Part shown: one piece after another, positions 28,828 to 28,931 of the stretch
Position numbering within the stretch: the first letter of the stretch is position 1
Layout: each line of letters opens with the position of its first letter
Assembly: GCF_000718775.1 (NCBI RefSeq)
Contig: NZ_JOCB01000104.1
Location: 1-28,931, forward strand
Length of the DNA: 28,931 nt
Source: Streptomyces sp. NRRL S-31
Lineage (GTDB): Bacteria; Actinomycetota; Actinomycetes; Streptomycetales; Streptomycetaceae
Direction: 5' to 3'
Notes under the pieces: model-generated
What the model was told of the DNA's origin: nothing
What the model saw: only the letters and a program-made list of their open reading frames with translations
Database searches by the model: none
Translations under genes and position numbers: made by a program

Positions 28828-28931
28828 CTGTTAGAGGTCGTTTTCGCCAGGACTGCCCGTGTATCCAGCGATTTCTAGATCGCCGGTTTGTGGTGCTCGT
28901 GCCGCTGGAGATGCGGGTTGGTTCTTGCTGT

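Overview
The window is very GC-rich with strong G/C bias at third codon positions, GTG/TTG starts and purine-rich ribosome binding sites. Together with its actinobacterial protein families (an ECF41 SigJ-type sigma factor, DUF6233-like and helicase-associated-domain fragments, a MobF-type relaxase relic), this points to Streptomyces or a close relative, in an accessory region such as a chromosome arm or a linear or integrated plasmid. Everything here is read by eye; no database search was run. Layout: 1-227 is the end of an unknown gene. 369-617 holds a DnaB-helicase relic. 758-1744 is an AraC-family regulator. 1988-2515 (minus) is a secreted ricin-type lectin made of 141-bp tandem units. 2759-3544 holds two gene relics, one a frameshifted helicase-associated domain. 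3701-5211 (minus) is a carboxymuconolactone decarboxylase (AhpD-like) gene followed by its ECF41 sigma factor, with an exact ECF41-type promoter upstream. 5364-6854 is a complete IS4-family element. 6854-10252 contains two diverged copies of a plasmid-like segment, with small secreted, membrane and basic peptides between them. 10345-10776 (minus) is an ASCH-domain protein. 10800-12970 is decayed, extremely GC-rich DNA. 12974-14890 is a large protein of unknown function. 15468-16912 is a divergent flavin-reductase/ArsR pair. 16940-19043 holds relics of a DUF6233-like protein, an ATP-dependent DNA ligase and a PP2C phosphatase. 19249-21653 holds plasmid-type small genes. 21709-22011 is a second small secreted protein. 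22567-23545 (minus) is a decayed IS5-family transposase. 23597-24376 (minus) is an alpha/beta hydrolase. 24600-25831 (minus) is a truncated MobF relaxase. 25860-27398 is a divergent NmrA-like/TetR pair. 27400-28706 (minus) contains HIT-like, ASCH-like and other relics. The picture is a graveyard of conjugative or linear plasmid genes (helicase, relaxase, ligase, PP2C, helicase-associated domain). Several complete regulator-enzyme cassettes stand among them: sigma factor/CMD, ArsR/flavin reductase and TetR/NmrA. Each pairs a transcriptional regulator with a small-molecule redox or detoxification enzyme. Many relics are broken by one to four base indels. In several places the original reading frame can be reconstructed, and two segments exist as paralogous copies whose indels can be compared. 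No CRISPR array, tRNA or rRNA was seen. The best-supported regulatory call is the ECF41 promoter. The least explained items are the 45-residue basic peptide gene, the inverted GGTAACC repeat cluster and the 638-residue protein.
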